Shown: positions 5,276 through 6,624 of the stretch, one piece after another | Layout: each line of letters opens with the position of its first letter | Position numbering within the stretch: the stretch's first letter is position 1 | Source of the DNA: Bacillota bacterium | GTDB taxonomy: Bacteria > Bacillota > Dethiobacteria > DTU022 | Assembly: GCA_012510305.1 (NCBI GenBank) | Contig: JAAZIE010000373.1 | Span: 1 to 6,624, forward strand | Reading direction: 5' to 3' | DNA length: 6,624 nt | Translations under genes and position numbers: made by a program | Notes under the pieces: model-generated | Told to the model about the DNA's origin: nothing | The model's input: the letters and a program-made list of their open reading frames with translations, nothing else | The model's database searches: none

Positions 5276-6624
5276 GTGCGCCGCACCAGGATCTTTTTTC
5301 TCCTAGGAATCATGCTCATATTTTTGGCGGCGATGATGGCTCTTGCCGCGCTCTGGTCGATCAGTGACCCCGCCGGCGACCGGATTTCCTTTTTGAAATC
5401 TGTCCTCATCACTGCCGGCACCGGCGCCGCTTTGTGCGCCCTGGCCTACCCGGCGCGCCGGAAGCAGCTTTCGCTGGCTGAAAGCTTCTCCTTGGTTTCG
5501 CTGGCCTGGCTGCTGGCCGGCTTTTTTGGCGGGCTCCCTTTTTATTTTTACAGCGGCACCGGCGCCGGCCTGCTCGATGCTTTCTTCGAAGCGCTTTCCG
5601 GTTTTACCACCACCGGGGCTACCGTCATCGACAGCCTGGAGAGCCTGCCCCGCGGGCTTCTTTTCTGGCGCTCCCTGACCCAGTGGCTGGGTGGGATGGG
5701 GATCATCGTTCTCTTTCTCGCCGTGCTGCCGCGCTTTGGTTTCAAAAGCACCGCCCTTTACCGGGCGGAGCTGCCCGGCCCGGTGGCCGAACGCTTTGTG
5801 CCCCGCGTTGCCGAGACGGCGCGCTGGCTCTGGCTCATCTATACGGCACTTTCGGCTTTGCAGGTCCTGCTGCTGCTCCTGTGCGGCTTGAGTGTTTTTG
5901 ATGCCCTGGCGCATACCTTCACGACCATGCCCACCGGGGGGTTTTCCACTTACAGTGCCGGTATCGCCGCCCTGAACAACCCCTCCGCCGAGGTGGTCAT
6001 GATCGTGTTCATGTTTCTGGCCGGGGTCAACTTTACCCTTTATTTCCGGCTGGCCCGGGGCGATCGCAGCGTGTTAAAAAGTGAAGAGCTGCGCTTTTAC
6101 GTCGCCGTGCTGGCGGTGGCGGTTGTGCTCATCGCGATAAATATCGCACCGCTCTTGAAGGGGGATATCCCTTTGCTGATCCGGCAGAGCATCTTCCAGG
6201 TCGTTTCGGTGGCATCGACGACGGGCTATGCCAGCGTTGATTTCAACGCCTGGCCGCACTTCTCAAGGGCGCTGCTTTTACTGCTCATGTTTTCCGGCGC
6301 CTGCGGGGGTTCCACCGGGGGCGGGATCAAGCAGATCCGCCTGCTTTTGCTGTTCAAATATGCGCGGCGGGAGCTGGTGCGCCTGGTTCACCCCTCGGCC
6401 GTGGCTTCGATCAAGCTTGACGGCCGCGCCGTGGGCGAGGAGACGCTGCGCAGCGCAACCGGGTTTTTCTTTCTCTATATTCTTTTTTTTGCTCTCTCCA
6501 CCCTGGCGCTGTGTTGGATGAAACTCGACCTGCTTACGGCCGCTTCGGCAGCCGTGGCGGCCTTGAGCAACGCCGCGCCCGGTTTTGGCCTGGTGGGGGC
6601 CCGCTTCACCTACGGCGTTGTTCC
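5276..6624 (+). CDS. trkH: Trk-type potassium uptake channel subunit TrkH, 3' end outside window
   Basis: Integral inner-membrane subunit that conducts potassium and is gated by TrkA. 449 codons are visible and the frame runs off the window end. By comparison with E. coli TrkH (483 residues), only the last transmembrane helix of repeat 4 should be missing. Two extra N-terminal helices (about 6-29 and 38-59) precede four M-P-M repeats. Filter regions: P1 SGFTTTGATV with G114; P2 TFTTMPTGGFST with G221; P3 VASTTGYAS with G317; P4 LSNAAPGFG (430-438), where the expected filter glycine appears as A434. Other TrkH hallmarks are WLGGMGIIVL (137-146), YRAELPGP (162-169), the intramembrane gating loop GACGGSTGGGIKQIR (341-355) and RRELVRLVHPSAV (364-376). 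The extra N-terminal helices and the RAELPGP motif place it with TrkH/TrkG rather than the shorter KtrB. Start is GTG, with a strong SD. Confidence 0.94.
   Translation, partial: MRRTRIFFLLGIMLIFLAAMMALAALWSISDPAGDRISFLKSVLITAGTGAALCALAYPARRKQLSLAESFSLVSLAWLLAGFFGGLPFYFYSGTGAGLLDAFFEALSGFTTTGATVIDSLESLPRGLLFWRSLTQWLGGMGIIVLFLAVLPRFGFKSTALYRAELPGPVAERFVPRVAETARWLWLIYTALSALQVLLLLLCGLSVFDALAHTFTTMPTGGFSTYSAGIAALNNPSAEVVMIVFMFLAGVNFTLYFRLARGDRSVLKSEELRFYVAVLAVAVVLIAINIAPLLKGDIPLLIRQSIFQVVSVASTTGYASVDFNAWPHFSRALLLLLMFSGACGGSTGGGIKQIRLLLLFKYARRELVRLVHPSAVASIKLDGRAVGEETLRSATGFFFLYILFFALSTLALCWMKLDLLTAASAAVAALSNAAPGFGLVGARFTYGVV

Noticed and set aside
5303..5914. Minus-strand open frame opposite trkH
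   Set aside because: Very polar, Gln- and Lys-rich translation produced by reversing membrane-helix codons, and it overlaps the TrkH filter motifs.

Overview
The window is about 60% GC by eye. All four genes lie on the plus strand and are tightly packed, with purine-rich Shine-Dalgarno sequences and one GTG start. The gene content (two GH57 glycosidases beside a TrkA/TrkH potassium transporter) and the strong SDs fit a GC-rich, probably anaerobic and possibly thermophilic Firmicutes-like bacterium. That placement is an inference, because no taxonomic marker gene is present.

Layout. Positions 1-2017 hold the 3' part of a GH57 4-alpha-glucanotransferase/alpha-amylase; its first 25-30 codons lie upstream of the window. 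Its stop overlaps the start of a second, distantly related GH57 protein of the COG1449 type (2014-3732) in an ATGA overlap, so the two are almost certainly co-transcribed and translationally coupled. They probably work together on alpha-glucans such as glycogen or maltodextrins inside the cell, since neither visible part shows a secretion signal. A 130-base AT-richer gap (3733-3862) separates this pair from the next unit. It carries a plausible extended -10 promoter and only weak hairpins.

The second unit is trkA (3863-5236), a duplicated RCK regulatory subunit of normal length, followed 39 bases later by trkH (5276 to beyond the window end), the potassium-conducting membrane subunit. Together they form a Trk-type potassium uptake system: TrkA binds nucleotides in the cytoplasm and gates TrkH.

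I see no RNA gene, insertion sequence, CRISPR array or phage element. Nothing here is a clearly undescribed system. The points most worth checking are an alanine at the expected filter glycine of the fourth TrkH pore loop, a roughly 30-residue contraction inside the first GH57 domain, a rewritten conserved loop near the C-terminus of the second GH57 protein, and a nine-codon reading frame abutting the trkH GTG start.
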